A DNA stretch of 64,000 bases from Planctomycetota bacterium (GCA_029260755.1 JAJDCQ010000021.1:124001-188000), one strand, 5' to 3'; numbered from the stretch's first letter, positions 44,940-52,528 are shown. Notes: a model not told the origin generated them from the letters alone. Program-made: numbers and translations.

Positions 44940-45972
44940 ACCAGAAGTGCATGATCGAGACGACGATGGCGAGATGGACCGCCATGTCGCCGGGGTCCGC
45001 CAGCTCGGCCCAGAGACCGAAGGCGGCGGCGATCGCGATGAAGATGACGAACGCGGCGAACCGTCCCCACGCCCGGCCGTCGAGGCGGAGCGCGCGGGTC
45101 ACGTTCCCGCCCTCCGCCCACCAGACGATGGCGAAGTACTGGAGGGCGTGGAAGAAGTTCATGATGAAGAAGGCCTGGCCGAAGCTGTTGAACCCCCACG
45201 CCCAGATCGAGCAGGCGGACGTGAAGACGAGCAGCAGCACCTTCTGATGCGAGACGGCGTAGCCACCGCGCGCCAGCCGCCAGTAGCTCCAGACGTAGTA
45301 GACGAGGAACGGGATGCCGACCGCCAGGATGCCGGCCGTCAGCCGTCCGGAGCTCGCCTCCGCGTAGGCGGGGATGGCGGTGAAGAAGACCGAGCGCACC
45401 TGCCCGAACGCGTTGAAGTCGTCGACGTGCGCCATGAGCGTCGCGCCGCCGAGGATCGGCCCCGCGTAGAGGAGGAGGTTGAGGGCCCAGTCGAGCCGAC
45501 GCCCGACGAGCGGATCGTTCCCCGCCTTCGCGTCGTAGATGCGTCCGATCCCGAAGGTCTGGAGGCTCGAGTGGTAGACGTCCCACCAGGTCGCCAGGAC
45601 GGCGACGCCGATCGCGACCGCGTGCGATAAGCCCATGGCGACGAAGAGGGCCACCGGAACGACGGTGAAGCGGACCGGGTGTCGGGCGAAGATCTTCGGG
45701 TTGCCGTGACTGCGGAAGAACACGATGAAGAGATGCGCCAGCACGAAGGCGCTGATGAAGAGCTCCGATGGCGCCTTCGTCGCCGCCCCGATGGTGATCT
45801 CGTCCTCGCCCAAGGCCGGGACGCGCGAGACGATGAGCCCGAGGGCGAGCGCCAGGATCGGGCTTCCGATGAGGAGGATCGAGTCGGCCACCGGGCCAAT
45901 GATGAAGCCATCGTCCGGGGCCGGTCGCGCTGGCGGCGACCGGCGCGCGGCGGAGGCAGCGGCCGGGCTCAT
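44899..45972 (-). CDS. Polytopic membrane protein of unknown function
   Basis: A 357-aa protein with about eight hydrophobic helices; the ATG at 45972 is preferred over a low-complexity 69-codon extension. Conserved-looking polar residues sit in membrane segments: AHLFIVFFRSHGN, LSHAVAIG, WWDVYHSSLQTFG, NFFHALQYFAIVWW and the C-terminal MHFWYDGFIWSVR. The many intramembrane His resemble metal-dependent membrane oxygenases/desaturases such as Brp/Blh carotene cleavage enzymes, but a direct match is not clear. It overlaps the PPIase gene by 41 bp, so the two are likely coupled. Confidence 0.6.
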   Translation of the reverse strand: MSPAAASAARRSPPARPAPDDGFIIGPVADSILLIGSPILALALGLIVSRVPALGEDEITIGAATKAPSELFISAFVLAHLFIVFFRSHGNPKIFARHPVRFTVVPVALFVAMGLSHAVAIGVAVLATWWDVYHSSLQTFGIGRIYDAKAGNDPLVGRRLDWALNLLLYAGPILGGATLMAHVDDFNAFGQVRSVFFTAIPAYAEASSGRLTAGILAVGIPFLVYYVWSYWRLARGGYAVSHQKVLLLVFTSACSIWAWGFNSFGQAFFIMNFFHALQYFAIVWWAEGGNVTRALRLDGRAWGRFAAFVIFIAIAAAFGLWAELADPGDMAVHLAIVVSIMHFWYDGFIWSVRQKQV

Positions 45973-46093
45973 GGGGATCTCGCGACGGCGCGCTCGGGCC
46001 AGTCCCGCTGGGACATCTCCGCCTCCAGTCGGACCTCGTCGCCGTCCGCGAAGGGGTCGCGGTCCAGTGTGGGCGGGCGGACGCGGACAAGCA

Positions 46094-46126
46094 ACGAGCC
46101 TGCTCGGGGTTGCCGAGCAGGCTCGT
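46094..46126. terminator. Strong 14-bp hairpin
   Basis: Arms ACGAGCCTGCTCGG and CCGAGCAGGCTCGT with a 5-nt loop, between the end of the 46207 gene and the start of the membrane-protein gene, both on the minus strand. Read on that strand the stem is followed by TTGCTTGTCC, slightly T-rich, so it may terminate the upstream gene. A conserved 17-mer lies 15 bp away. Confidence 0.5.
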
Positions 46127-46141
46127 GGTCGCGTGCAGCGA

Positions 46142-46158
46142 GAGCTCCCCGGGCTGGG
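46142..46158. repeat. Copy 1 of 17-bp repeat GAGCTCCCCGGGCTGGG
   Basis: Exact match to copies at 47189 and 50334. It lies 49 bp past the stop of the minus-strand gene at 46207 and beside a 14-bp hairpin. Confidence 0.7.
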
Positions 46159-46206
46159 CTCACGGGGCCACGAGCTCATCGCTGACCGTTTCGAGGTTTA
46201 CGTCCA

Positions 46207-47241
46207 TCACCCGGTTAGCTCGTCCCAGGGCTCGCCATCCACGAAGATCTGGAACCAGGCGCCGGAGTAGAAAGTGAAGTCGACATGGTCGGGCTCGGCG
46301 GATCCTGGTTCCGTCGTGATGTCGATGTGCATCTCCTCTGCCTCGCGCATGGGCTCATCGTCAATCGCCTTCGTGATGAAGCAGTGGATCACCCTTCCTA
46401 CGGGCGCCTCGATGGAGTGGCCGTTGAGCTCCACTATCAGGCTCAGTGACTTGCCGCAGAGGCTGCGCAAGATCAGGAAGGGCGCGTAGACGAAACCGTT
46501 GTTGAACATGGGCGTCGCGGGTGGTAGGCGGCAGAACTCGGGTGGCGCTCGAGACCTCACACGCGCCGAGCCTCCCTCCCAGTCGCAGGCAATCTCGGTT
46601 TTCGCCGTGGTGCCCACCCTGACCGAGTCCTGGTCCCACTCGAGGACTGGCCAGACGCCCGCGGGCACCTCGGCGAAGAGCTCGACGCTACCTGACTTGG
46701 GCCATTTGGGTTGGCGCCAGTTGGATTGGTCAGGTTCGGGCGGGGATCCATGCAGGACGGTGAGGACCTGCTCGTCGAACGGGCCGATCGAGACGGGGCG
46801 AGTCCCCCAGCCGAGCGTGAGCGTCGTCCGTAGCTCCCAGTCCTCGTCGAGATCGGGCGCCGCGGCGATCCCTCCGCCCCTTGGCTCGAGCTCGGGTTCT
46901 CGCGTCGGTTCGGAGGTGGACTGGGGAGTCGGCTGGGGAGTCGGTTCGGTGCGGGGCTCTTCGAAGACGTCGATCACCGACCGACCACCGAGCGCGACGA
47001 GCTCCTCCTCCTCCGCCCACCGCAGGCTCTCCGACGTGCTCATGAGGATGAGCTCCTCGAGCAGTTCTCTCGCTTCTTCTGGCACGAAGAAGTAGACATC
47101 GACGTCGCCATCGGGGTGGGTCCCCACCGCGACCCAGCTTCCGGGGGCGGGGATGTCTTCGTAATCGAAGAAGCTCTCTGGCCTCGAAGAGCTCCCCGGG
47201 CTGGGGTGGGGTCCCGGCGCACCGCCGTGACCGTCCCTCAC
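46207..47241 (-). CDS. Hypothetical protein
   Basis: A protein of about 344 aa if GTG 47241 is used (GGAG about 13 nt upstream); ATG 47043 is a shorter alternative, and an in-frame ATG-equivalent at 47385 gives a poor extension. The early part (SWVAVGTHPDGDVDVYFFVP then EEARELLEELIL) is mixed alpha/beta, followed by a Pro/Thr/Glu repeat linker (TEPTPQPTPQSTSEPTREP) and a beta-rich C-terminus (VGRVIHCFITKAIDDEPM) ending FQIFVDGEPWDELTG. No signal peptide or membrane helix. No family recognised. Codon use is less GC3-biased than neighbours, hinting at acquired DNA. Confidence 0.5.
   Translation of the reverse strand: MRDGHGGAPGPHPSPGSSSRPESFFDYEDIPAPGSWVAVGTHPDGDVDVYFFVPEEARELLEELILMSTSESLRWAEEEELVALGGRSVIDVFEEPRTEPTPQPTPQSTSEPTREPELEPRGGGIAAAPDLDEDWELRTTLTLGWGTRPVSIGPFDEQVLTVLHGSPPEPDQSNWRQPKWPKSGSVELFAEVPAGVWPVLEWDQDSVRVGTTAKTEIACDWEGGSARVRSRAPPEFCRLPPATPMFNNGFVYAPFLILRSLCGKSLSLIVELNGHSIEAPVGRVIHCFITKAIDDEPMREAEEMHIDITTEPGSAEPDHVDFTFYSGAWFQIFVDGEPWDELTG
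47189..47205. repeat. Copy 2 of 17-bp repeat GAGCTCCCCGGGCTGGG
   Basis: Exact copy inside or just before the 5' part of the 46207-47241 gene. A smaller inverted repeat TCTTCG-N4-CGAAGA lies at about 47156-47171 on the same side as the hairpins next to the other copies. Confidence 0.7.
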
Positions 47242-47555
47242 CGATTCGCCATCTCCGTGCGGCGTGGTCTTCTTCAAGGGCGGATCGTGATCAACTCGGC
47301 CTGAGCGGAGCCTACATGTCGGGGATGGGCCGGTGGGCGTTCGAGGGCATGGTTCCTCCTGGGCGACGCGGCTTGACCGCAGCACGCAACTCGATCGCCT
47401 TCACCCCGGAGGACCTCGACGCGGCCTTCGCGCCGACGCGTCACTCGCAGAACCGCAAGGAGCCAAAGGGGAAACGCCGGGGCATGCTTCTGTGGGAGGC
47501 GGCGCAGCGCGTTCATGTGGCAGCGATCTCGTATAATCCTCGACAGGAGAAACCG
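47242..47555. other. Divergent region upstream of the DUF433 gene
   Basis: This 314-bp gap separates divergent genes. The plus-strand frame in front of DUF433 is open (FTPEDLDAAFAPTRHSQNRK and on) but lacks a ribosome site and known homology; it may be a remnant. The promoter for DUF433 is at the right end. Confidence 0.4.
47532..47549 (+). promoter_or_regulatory. Perfect -10 box and ribosome site for the DUF433 gene
   Basis: TATAAT at 47532-47537 matches the sigma-70 -10 consensus exactly, unusual in DNA this GC-rich. The start point would fall near 47544 and AGGAGA (about 47544-47549) precedes ATG 47556. No good -35 was found at normal spacing. Confidence 0.5.
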
Positions 47556-47888
47556 ATGCCGGACCTCGAGATCGAAGCGCTCTCCTACCCCCTGAGGCAG
47601 GACGCCGACGGCGTGATCCGCATCGGAGCGACCCGCGTCACGCTGGACACGGTCGTCGCCGCGTTCCGCCAGGGGGCCACGGCCGAGGAGATCCGGCTCC
47701 GCTACCCGGCGGTCGAGCTTCCGGACGTCTACGAGGTGATCGGGTACTACCTTCGCCATCGAGCGGTCGTCGATGACTACCTCGAGAAGCGAGGCCGGGA
47801 TGCCGCGAAGGCCCGCCGTCGGAACGAGGCGCTCCTCGATCCTCAGGGCATGCGCGACCGGCTCCTCGCCCGACGCACGCCCTCGTAG
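47556..47888 (+). CDS. DUF433 antitoxin-like protein
   Basis: A 110-aa protein; ATG 47556 is set by AGGAGA just upstream. The DUF433 core reads VIRIGATRVTLDTVVAAFRQ then GATAEEIRLRYPAVELPDVY and YYLRHRAVVDDYL, the usual winged-helix pattern GTRVPVxxLxxxxxxGxxxEEIxxxYP. DUF433 genes usually precede a DUF5615 PIN-like gene as a type II toxin-antitoxin pair. Here the partner follows after 12 bp but is truncated. The antitoxin reading frame looks intact. Without a working toxin it may be an orphan repressor. Confidence 0.85.
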   Translation: MPDLEIEALSYPLRQDADGVIRIGATRVTLDTVVAAFRQGATAEEIRLRYPAVELPDVYEVIGYYLRHRAVVDDYLEKRGRDAAKARRRNEALLDPQGMRDRLLARRTPS

Positions 47889-47900
47889 CTTCGCCTCCCG

Positions 47901-48050
47901 ATGCTCCTCGCGGCCGATGAGAACCTGAACAACGACATCATTCGCGGCCTGCTGAGGCGTAACCCCGACATCGACATCGTGCGCGTGCAGGACGCCGGAC
48001 TGTCCGGCGCTGACGACCCAGGAGGGCGGGGTCCGAGGGCCGCGCGCTGA
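47901..48050 (+). pseudogene. Truncated DUF5615 PIN-like toxin
   Basis: ATG 47901 begins MLLAADENLNNDIIRGLLRR and continues to VRVQDAGLSGADDP, the classic DUF5615 N-terminus with the first acidic residue of a PIN-like active site. After ADDP, where full toxins continue with VLxWAAxEGRVLLTHD, the frame becomes GGRGPRAAR and stops after 49 codons. A shifted frame reads SEGRALIPYGFR, a decayed match to the missing part. So this is a frameshifted and partly deleted toxin. Confidence 0.75.
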
Positions 48051-48179
48051 TCCCATACGGATTCAGGGTTTGCGTTCATCGCGGCACTCAGCGACGTCTC
48101 TCGATCTTGGCTGAATGACTCCCCGAACCCCGTAGACGACCTCCAAGCGCGGTTCCATCTCGACACTAAACGTAGGTAG

Positions 48180-48209
48180 TTGTTTATATCTACATGCATT
48201 ACGTATCAT
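48180..48209 (+). promoter_or_regulatory. Promoter of the AbiE operon
   Basis: TTGTTT (48180-48185) and TATCAT (48204-48209) are separated by 18 bp in a local AT-rich patch. The predicted start falls at or next to the ATG at 48217, which has no Shine-Dalgarno sequence, suggesting leaderless translation of the antitoxin. GTAG/CTAC half sites around the -35 could be an AbiEi operator. Confidence 0.5.
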
Positions 48210-48216
48210 AGACGGC

Positions 48217-48822
48217 ATGACCGAGAGAGAGCCCAACAAGGTGCGAGTCCTCGAATTGGTCCGGAGGAACGGAGTCCTTCGGCCCCGGGATCTCGACGCG
48301 GAGGGAATCCCACGAGCCACGCTCAGTCGAATGTCGAGCGAGGGACTTCTGGAACGTGTCGGGCGCGGACTCTATCGCGAGCCGGCGGCCGAGGTGTCCG
48401 AGCATCACGCTTTGGCCCTGGCCGGAAAGCGCGTCCCGAGAGGCGTCGTCTGCCTCCTCTCGGCCTTGCAGTTCCACGACCTGACGACACAGGCTCCTTT
48501 CGAGGTCTGGATGGCGCTCGAGGGAAAGGCCCGTGCGCCGAGGTTCGACTATCCTCCGCTTCGGATCGTTCGCTTCTCCGAGGAGAGCCTCGCGCACGGA
48601 GTGGACGTTCACACGATCGAGAAAGTGAGCGTACGGGTCACGACCGCCCCGAAGACAGTCGCCGACTGCTTCAAGTTCAGGAACAAGATCGGTCTCGACG
48701 TGGCGCTCGAGGCGCTGCGTGACTATCGCCGCGGCCGTCGCTCCATCGAGGCACTCTGGGCCGCCGCCAGAGTCTGCCGCGTCAGGGCGGTTCTGCGCCC
48801 CTACCTCGAGGCCACGGTCTGA
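48217..48822 (+). CDS. abiEi: AbiEi-type antitoxin, transcriptional regulator
   Basis: A 201-aa protein with an N-terminal winged helix (VLELVRRNGVLRPRDLDAEG then PRATLSRMSSEGLLERVGRG) followed by LYREPA and the AbiEi C-terminal domain (HHALALAGKRVPRGVVCLLS, ALQFHDLTTQAPFEVWMAL, TAPKTVADCFKFRNKIGLDV). This is the standard AbiEi architecture: the N-terminus represses the operon, the C-terminus counteracts the toxin. Its stop overlaps the toxin start (TGATG). It is a type IV toxin-antitoxin and abortive-infection module. Confidence 0.88.
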   Translation: MTEREPNKVRVLELVRRNGVLRPRDLDAEGIPRATLSRMSSEGLLERVGRGLYREPAAEVSEHHALALAGKRVPRGVVCLLSALQFHDLTTQAPFEVWMALEGKARAPRFDYPPLRIVRFSEESLAHGVDVHTIEKVSVRVTTAPKTVADCFKFRNKIGLDVALEALRDYRRGRRSIEALWAAARVCRVRAVLRPYLEATV

Positions 48823-49724
48823 TGGCGAAGAACGTGCCGGCCTCGGTCAAGGCGAAGCTGCTCGCGCTCGCGAGGGAGCGTGGTGAGGACTTCCAGTTCG
48901 TTCTGACCCGATACGCGATCGAGCGGTTCCTGTATCGACTGAGTCAGAGCTCTCACCGCGATGAGTTCATCCTCAAGGGCGCGACTCTCTTCGCGCTCTG
49001 GTCGAACGAGCCTCACCGGCCCACGAAGGACGTGGACCTGCTCGGGACCGGAGATCCGGATCCAGGACGGGTTCGAGAGGTGGTTCGGAGCGTTCTCGAC
49101 GTCGACGTCGCGTACGACGGCGTCGAGCTCGATCGCGAGTCGGTCGAAGCGGGGAGGATACGCGACGACGAGGAGTACGAAGGAGTCCGAGTGACTCTGA
49201 GCGGACGGCTCGGCTCCGCGCGCGTGAAGCTCCAGATCGACGTCGGCTTTGGCGACGCGGTCACGCCGGATGCTCAGCTCGCGGACGTTCCGACGCTCCT
49301 GACGCAGCCTGCCCCACGGCTGAAGGTCTATCCGCGCGAGACCGTCGTTGCCGAGAAGTTCCAGGCGATGGTGGACCTCGGCATCGCCAACAGCCGGATG
49401 AAGGACTTCTACGACGTCATGGTTCTCGCCGACACGGCTCCCTTCGAGGGCGATGTGCTCGGCGAGGCGCTGCGAAGGACCTTCGACCGGCGGCGAACCG
49501 TGCTGCCGATCGCGCCGCCGGTCGCCTTCACCGACGAGTTCGTCGAGGACCACACCAAGAAGAAACAGTGGGCGGCGTTTCTGAGGAAGAGCAGACTCGA
49601 GCCGTTGGCGCTGTCCCTTGCCGTGCAGAGAGTGGCGTCGCTCGTCATGCCGATGGCGACCGCGCTCGCAGCCGGCAGCCCGCCACGGGGCTCATGGACG
49701 CCCGGCGGGCCCTGGACGAAGTAG
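48822..49724 (+). CDS. abiEii: AbiEii/AbiGii-type nucleotidyltransferase toxin
   Basis: A 300-aa toxin with start overlapping the antitoxin stop. The nucleotidyltransferase motifs are present: ILKGATLFALWSNEPHRPTK followed by DVDLLG (the GS-like and D-x-D metal ligands) and TVVAEKFQAMVDLG then NSRMKDFYDVMVL, where Lys and Asp are conserved in AbiEii. Such toxins transfer nucleotides, in known relatives to tRNA, and stop growth on phage infection. Length is normal. The last 30 residues (MATALAAGSPPRGSWTPGG) are low complexity and may be an addition. Confidence 0.9.
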   Translation: MAKNVPASVKAKLLALARERGEDFQFVLTRYAIERFLYRLSQSSHRDEFILKGATLFALWSNEPHRPTKDVDLLGTGDPDPGRVREVVRSVLDVDVAYDGVELDRESVEAGRIRDDEEYEGVRVTLSGRLGSARVKLQIDVGFGDAVTPDAQLADVPTLLTQPAPRLKVYPRETVVAEKFQAMVDLGIANSRMKDFYDVMVLADTAPFEGDVLGEALRRTFDRRRTVLPIAPPVAFTDEFVEDHTKKKQWAAFLRKSRLEPLALSLAVQRVASLVMPMATALAAGSPPRGSWTPGGPWTK

Positions 49725-49740
49725 GAGACGACGCACGAGC

Positions 49741-50211
49741 TCAGAGCGCGCCGCCCGAGTAGAGCGATCCCCACCCTTCGCGGATGCACTCGGCCTCCCG
49801 GCGGGCGCGCTCGCGGACGACGTTCTTCAAGTCGTTGGTGAGTCCCACGGCGTTCTCGTCGAGCCGCTTCCAGTCCTCGGTCGACAGATTCTCGGCCTCG
49901 AGGACCACGAGGAGTCGGATGAGCGCGAAGGCTTCGTGCATCATCGCGGCGAGCTCGGCGGAGTCATCGCCGAACCCCGGTGAGTAGCCGGCCTCGCTCA
50001 TGCGCGTCTCGACGAACGCGAGCGCGTCGCGGATGTGCGCCCGGGCCCGTCCCAGCGCCGCCATGTCGGCCGAGCTCGCGAGACGGCTGCGACGGGTGAG
50101 CTCCTTCAGGCCCTGGAGGACCTCCTCGTCGGTGAGGTGACGCGGGTCGACCTCGGTCGGGTCGAAGGAGGGCTGGTCGGGAGAGGCGTCGGGGCGAGAA
50201 GCGTCGGTCAT
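49741..50211 (-). CDS. Hypothetical helical protein
   Basis: A 156-aa protein; ATG 50211 is preferred over a start at 50364 whose extension runs through the strong hairpin. The sequence is mostly charged alpha helix (LTDEEVLQGLKELTRRSRL, AHIRDALAFVETRMSEAG, AELAAMMHEAFALIRLLVVL) with a weak amphipathic segment and a conserved-looking end REAECIREGWGSL. No signal or transmembrane helix; cytoplasmic. Not recognised. It is convergent with abiEii and follows the hairpin/17-mer pair. Confidence 0.5.
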   Translation of the reverse strand: MTDASRPDASPDQPSFDPTEVDPRHLTDEEVLQGLKELTRRSRLASSADMAALGRARAHIRDALAFVETRMSEAGYSPGFGDDSAELAAMMHEAFALIRLLVVLEAENLSTEDWKRLDENAVGLTNDLKNVVRERARREAECIREGWGSLYSGGAL

Positions 50212-50293
50212 GGTTGGCGATCCTCTCGAATGCCGACCAGGGGCGGTGGGTCGGGGCGACCCGTCCGTCGTGGTCGGAGGTCCGTACACGACG

Positions 50294-50325
50294 CCGCCGC
50301 AGAGGCCAAGAGGCCTCTGCGGCGG
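50294..50325. terminator. Strong 14-bp hairpin
   Basis: Arms CCGCCGCAGAGGCC and GGCCTCTGCGGCGG with loop AAGA, about 80 bp upstream of the minus-strand gene starting at 50211 and 9 bp from a 17-mer copy. No T-run. It probably terminates the minus-strand gene that ends at 50416. Confidence 0.5.
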
Positions 50326-50333
50326 ACGAATTC

Positions 50334-50350
50334 GAGCTCCCCGGGCTGGG
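50334..50350. repeat. Copy 3 of 17-bp repeat GAGCTCCCCGGGCTGGG
   Basis: Exact copy, 66 bp past the stop of the 50416 gene and adjacent to a 14-bp hairpin. The same arrangement occurs at 46142. Confidence 0.7.
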
Positions 50351-50415
50351 GTCGCGAGGAACACGGGCGCGGCACACTTTCGAGTTCATTCTCACGCGCG
50401 CAAAGTACGGACGGA

Positions 50416-50775
50416 TCAGTCTTTCTGTCGCGTAGTCGTCCCGGAGTCGGCGCGATCCAGCTCGTCGAGAAGATCGAAGAGATCGGCAAGATTCTGGAAG
50501 ATCTCTTTCTCCTCAGCGGACGAAATCTCGATTCCCCGTGCTAAGTACTCCGCCCGAATCCAGGCCAGCGAGTCAGCCTCGCCGCTCGCATGGTCGCATT
50601 CTCCCGGCTGCTCGTTAAATGGCCTGTTCGACTTGGGCTGCTTCCCCTCGCTCCTCGACTTGGCGTCCTCGTTCACTCGGTCCTCCGTCCTCAGATGGCT
50701 CTGCTCGTTCACGATCCTCCATAGCTGCTGCTGTCTGCGAGTGAGACGAGCTGGACTGCGCGGAGGGAACATCAT
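50416..50775 (-). CDS. Hypothetical small acidic protein
   Basis: A 119-aa protein starting at tandem ATGs 50775/50772. Sequence features: RLTRRQQQLWRIVNEQSHLR, a polar Lys/Asn/Gly stretch, then acidic amphipathic helices (SLAWIRAEYLARGIEISSAE then EKEIFQNLADLFDLLDELD). Codon use is less GC3-biased than the kinase region. No family or membrane segment recognised. The coding call rests on composition; no ribosome site is visible. Confidence 0.4.
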   Translation of the reverse strand: MMFPPRSPARLTRRQQQLWRIVNEQSHLRTEDRVNEDAKSRSEGKQPKSNRPFNEQPGECDHASGEADSLAWIRAEYLARGIEISSAEEKEIFQNLADLFDLLDELDRADSGTTTRQKD

Positions 50776-50867
50776 TCTGGGCTCGGCCGCAGCTGCGGCG
50801 TGACGCCATAACCGTGCTCGAACCGACGCAGACTCGATCGCAGTGAAGAGCGCGAAGACGGCGGCAG

Positions 50868-51410
50868 TCAGCGCTGAATGCGCGAGAGATGGGGAGCCAG
50901 TGCGGGCTCGGCCAGCATGCCGAGCCGTGTCACCGCGTCGACGTGCGCCAGCTCGCGGACGACGACTACGCGGCGGGCGAGTGGTACGTGTCGCGCGACG
51001 GCCTCCAGAAGGTGGGCACGATCTGCATCGCGGACTGTGTGAACCGCGCGCTCGAAGGCGGGGCTCCCCGCGTGCGCGATGATCTTCGCGGCCTGCGCGA
51101 CGTGCCCGCAGTCGAGCACGCCATTGAGCGCCTCGCCGAGCAACGCTTCGCACTCACGGCATCGCGCCGAGCCGTCGGCGACGGCCCCGAGAACCTCAAG
51201 AACGAAGCCGAGCGTATGTACGGCGGGTTCACCTCCCTGCGTCGTGATCTCGCGCAGCGTCTCCGCCGCGCGATGCCAGACTGCGGGTGAAGACTTGGCC
51301 AACACCGATGCGCTTGGCCCCATCGGATCTTCGAGGCCCGCGACTACCAGTGCGGTTGCGTCGAGCCCAAACGGCGCTTGATCGCGCCGGGCCTCCTTGC
51401 TCGCGTTCAT
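50868..51410 (-). CDS. Hypothetical helical protein
   Basis: A 180-aa protein from ATG 51410. It reads as alpha helices resembling HEAT-like or Ala-rich repeats (WHRAAETLREITTQGGEPAV, EALLGEALNGVLDCGHVAQA, VVVVRELAHVDAVTRLGMLA) with a Cys pair (ARCREC). The central pattern of short helices could be a protein-interaction scaffold. Not recognised; no partner gene implied. Confidence is modest because other frames are also open here. Confidence 0.4.
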   Translation of the reverse strand: MNASKEARRDQAPFGLDATALVVAGLEDPMGPSASVLAKSSPAVWHRAAETLREITTQGGEPAVHTLGFVLEVLGAVADGSARCRECEALLGEALNGVLDCGHVAQAAKIIAHAGSPAFERAVHTVRDADRAHLLEAVARHVPLARRVVVVRELAHVDAVTRLGMLAEPALAPHLSRIQR

Positions 51411-51821
51411 CGCGCCGTCCAAGAAAGCGTGCCTGCGGGGAACGCGACGTCGCCGGTTTCGCCGCCCTCTCGCGAGCCCGCGGCGCGTCTCCGCGAAGGA
51501 CGCGAGAGTGCGATGCGCTGCGGCCACCATCACACCCCGGTTCTACCCGTCTCTGCCGACCGCGAGCGGTGGCGTAGCGACATGGGCGCAACGCCATAGC
51601 TTGCATGTGGTCGGATAGACCCCGACTCGTCGCCGAAGCGCCCTAGCTCGCAACGAGTCGGGCTGCGATGCCCCCACCTGTTACCAATGGTAACAAGCTG
51701 AGTCAGAATAAGTAGTTGCGAAAGTCGGCCCCTTGCGAGACAAGCAAGATAGGAACTCGACGATCGCGCTGCTCCGGCACCTGCTGTCACAGAGCGGCCG
51801 AGCCACCTGAAGGAGTGTGAA
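51411..51821. other. Left edge of the island: regulatory gap
   Basis: This 411-bp stretch has no gene I can support. It contains palindrome copy 1 (51679-51695), an AT-richer patch just after it (AGTCAGAATAAGTAG), and a GAAGGAG ribosome site for the HTH gene near 51809-51814. It probably holds the promoter and operator of the HTH-HUH operon. Confidence 0.5.
51679..51695. promoter_or_regulatory. Palindrome copy 1, TGTTACCAATGGTAACA
   Basis: An 8-bp perfect inverted repeat around one central A, containing the shared core GTTACC-N3-GGTAAC found also at 55668 and 58957. It lies 127 bp upstream of the HTH gene. A repressor operator or replication/recombination site is plausible. Confidence 0.55.
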
Positions 51822-52064
51822 GTGGACAAGACTCTCCCGCTGGAACCCCTCGATGACCTCCGTGCCTCGTTGCCGCCGACCCTGAGCCTCGTCCAGGTCG
51901 CCGACCTCTTGCAGAGGTCGCCAGAAACCGTGAAGCGCTACGCTTCGACCGGTCGCCTTCGCGCGCTCAAGCCGGGCCGCGGTCGCAGCTCCGGGCTGAT
52001 CTTCATTCGCGAAGACGTCGTTCGCTTCCTGAGCCGCGCCTACGCCGACGGTAGCCATCGATGA
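51822..52064 (+). CDS. Excisionase/MerR-like helix-turn-helix DNA-binding protein
   Basis: An 80-aa protein starting at GTG with GAAGGAG upstream. The HTH_17 pattern is clear: LSLVQVADLLQRSPETVKRY then ASTGRLRALKPGRG and a wing ending FIREDVVRFL. Such small proteins act as excisionases or plasmid/phage repressors. Its stop overlaps the HUH endonuclease gene by 4 bp, so they form one unit. It is the best candidate to bind the GTTACC palindrome upstream of it. Confidence 0.82.
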   Translation: MDKTLPLEPLDDLRASLPPTLSLVQVADLLQRSPETVKRYASTGRLRALKPGRGRSSGLIFIREDVVRFLSRAYADGSHR

Positions 52065-52528
52065 TCGTGATCAAGCCTCGGACCCGTGACGCGTGGCTTG
52101 AGTGGGTGCAGACGCGGAACTGGGACATCTTCGCGCACCTCACATTCGCACGCGCGCGGCGAGCCACCAAGGAGCGTGCGACGGGCGCCTGGTGTACCGC
52201 CATGGCGATTCTCGCCGAGTACTGCGGGCTCACCGGTAACAGGCGCCGCCGACGTGAGAGGCTGCCCTGGGCGATGACCATCGAGCCCCACAGGGAAGGA
52301 GGATTCCACATCCATGGGCTTGTTGCGCACCCCGATCCAGGCGTGAGTCTCACTCCCGAAGCGCTGCGACGGTACTGGGTCGGGAGCAACCCCATCCGCC
52401 CCCACATCGGTACCGCGAAGGTAGTTCCCGTCGATCCGAACCGGGCACGGTCCGCGGCCTGGTATGTCGTCAAGGGTGCCGACCTCAACGCAGAAGTAAT
52501 GGTCAGCAAGGCGCTGAAGCGGACGTAG
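52061..52528 (+). CDS. HUH-type Rep endonuclease (replication initiator-like)
   Basis: A 155-aa protein with the three Rep motifs: motif 1 IFAHLTFAR, motif 2 GGFHIHGLVAHP (the His-hydrophobic-His metal site), and motif 3 AWYVVKGADLN with YxxK, where the Tyr makes the covalent DNA link. It is short, limited to the nuclease domain with no helicase, like small rolling-circle plasmid or ssDNA-phage initiators. Starts inside the HTH gene stop and is followed by iteron-like repeats. It suggests an integrated rolling-circle replicon or its remnant. Host helicase would be needed for replication. Confidence 0.72.
   Translation: MIVIKPRTRDAWLEWVQTRNWDIFAHLTFARARRATKERATGAWCTAMAILAEYCGLTGNRRRRRERLPWAMTIEPHREGGFHIHGLVAHPDPGVSLTPEALRRYWVGSNPIRPHIGTAKVVPVDPNRARSAAWYVVKGADLNAEVMVSKALKRT

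Noticed and set aside
45973-46179. N-terminal extension of the His-rich membrane protein
   Set aside because: It would run through the 17-mer and strong hairpin and is low complexity.
47316-47555. N-terminal extension of the DUF433 protein
   Set aside because: A perfect -10 box and ribosome site lie just before ATG 47556, and the extension has no homology.
50328-50346. EcoRI-SacI-SmaI-like string resembling a cloning polylinker
   Set aside because: Flanks at the other two copies of the 17-mer differ and no vector sequence is present; treated as a natural repeat.
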